From Fonsecaea monophora (taxonomy: Eukaryota; Ascomycota; Eurotiomycetes; Chaetothyriales; Herpotrichiellaceae), in NCBI RefSeq assembly GCF_001642475.1, contig NW_019173937.1, positions 513,189 to 577,188 of the forward strand: a stretch of DNA of 64,000 bases. The letters are read 5' to 3'. Of the stretch, positions 63,990 through 64,000 are shown piece after piece. Numbering within the stretch: position 1 is the first letter of the stretch; the number at the start of each line of letters is the position of its first letter. Below the pieces are notes generated by a model. The model did no database searches and was not told the origin of the DNA. It saw only the letters and a list, made by a program, of their open reading frames with translations. A program made the position numbers and the translations under genes.

Positions 63990-64000
63990 TTCCCTCCCTT

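Larger units (their letters stand above)
63554..64000. other. Intergenic, right edge, low complexity
   Basis: A GA-rich then G-rich low-complexity run (63599-63647, with G tracts up to about ten) and a TA dinucleotide run (63970-63989) stand out. No gene is visible, and the metabolic block may continue beyond the window. Confidence 0.6.

Noticed and set aside
1..64000. CRISPR arrays, insertion sequences, transposase genes and rRNA
   Set aside because: No regular repeat-spacer pattern, transposase motif, long terminal repeat or rRNA sequence was seen. The window is fungal nuclear DNA.

Overview
The window is nuclear DNA from a filamentous ascomycete (Pezizomycotina). Signs are the divergent FAS2/FAS1 pair of the fungal type I fatty acid synthase, short GT-AG introns of 43-115 bases, a NACHT STAND protein, a HET-domain protein, a Zn2Cys6 transcription factor, and FUR-like NCS1 and TRI12-like MFS carriers. 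The FAS sequences look most like those of Eurotiomycetes (Aspergillus/Chaetothyriales side), but I cannot fix the order without a search. All exon boundaries below were worked out by hand from splice signals, reading phase and family conservation.

Left part (0.5-18.7 kb) is mostly intronless: a SET/MYND methyltransferase, a bacterial-type GH13 amylosucrase (a candidate for horizontal transfer), then FAS2 and FAS1 transcribed away from a 1.65 kb shared promoter. Middle part (20-36 kb): an unnamed C-terminal CxxC/HxxxxH protein with an in-frame TAG near its end, a convergent NACHT/HET pair of the kind used in fungal allorecognition and immunity, and a Zn2Cys6 regulator divergent from an M1 aminopeptidase that ends in a peroxisomal-type SRL tail. 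A gene-poor 2 kb spacer with simple repeats follows.

Right part (38.1-63.6 kb) is the most interesting. An NCS1 permease faces away from eight consecutive plus-strand genes: a HyuA/oxoprolinase-DUF917 fusion, an imidazolonepropionase-like amidohydrolase, an AtuA-like (DUF1446) protein, a CaiB-like class III CoA-transferase relative with Gln at the usual catalytic Asp, a 14-TM MFS carrier, a secreted-looking lipocalin-like protein related to fungal Diels-Alderases, a Baeyer-Villiger-type flavin monooxygenase and an acyl-CoA ligase. I read this as an undescribed catabolic or biosynthetic cluster: uptake of a (thio)hydantoin-like or other nitrogen ring, ring oxidation and opening, CoA activation and export. 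The substrate cannot be told from the sequence, and the cluster may continue past the right edge.
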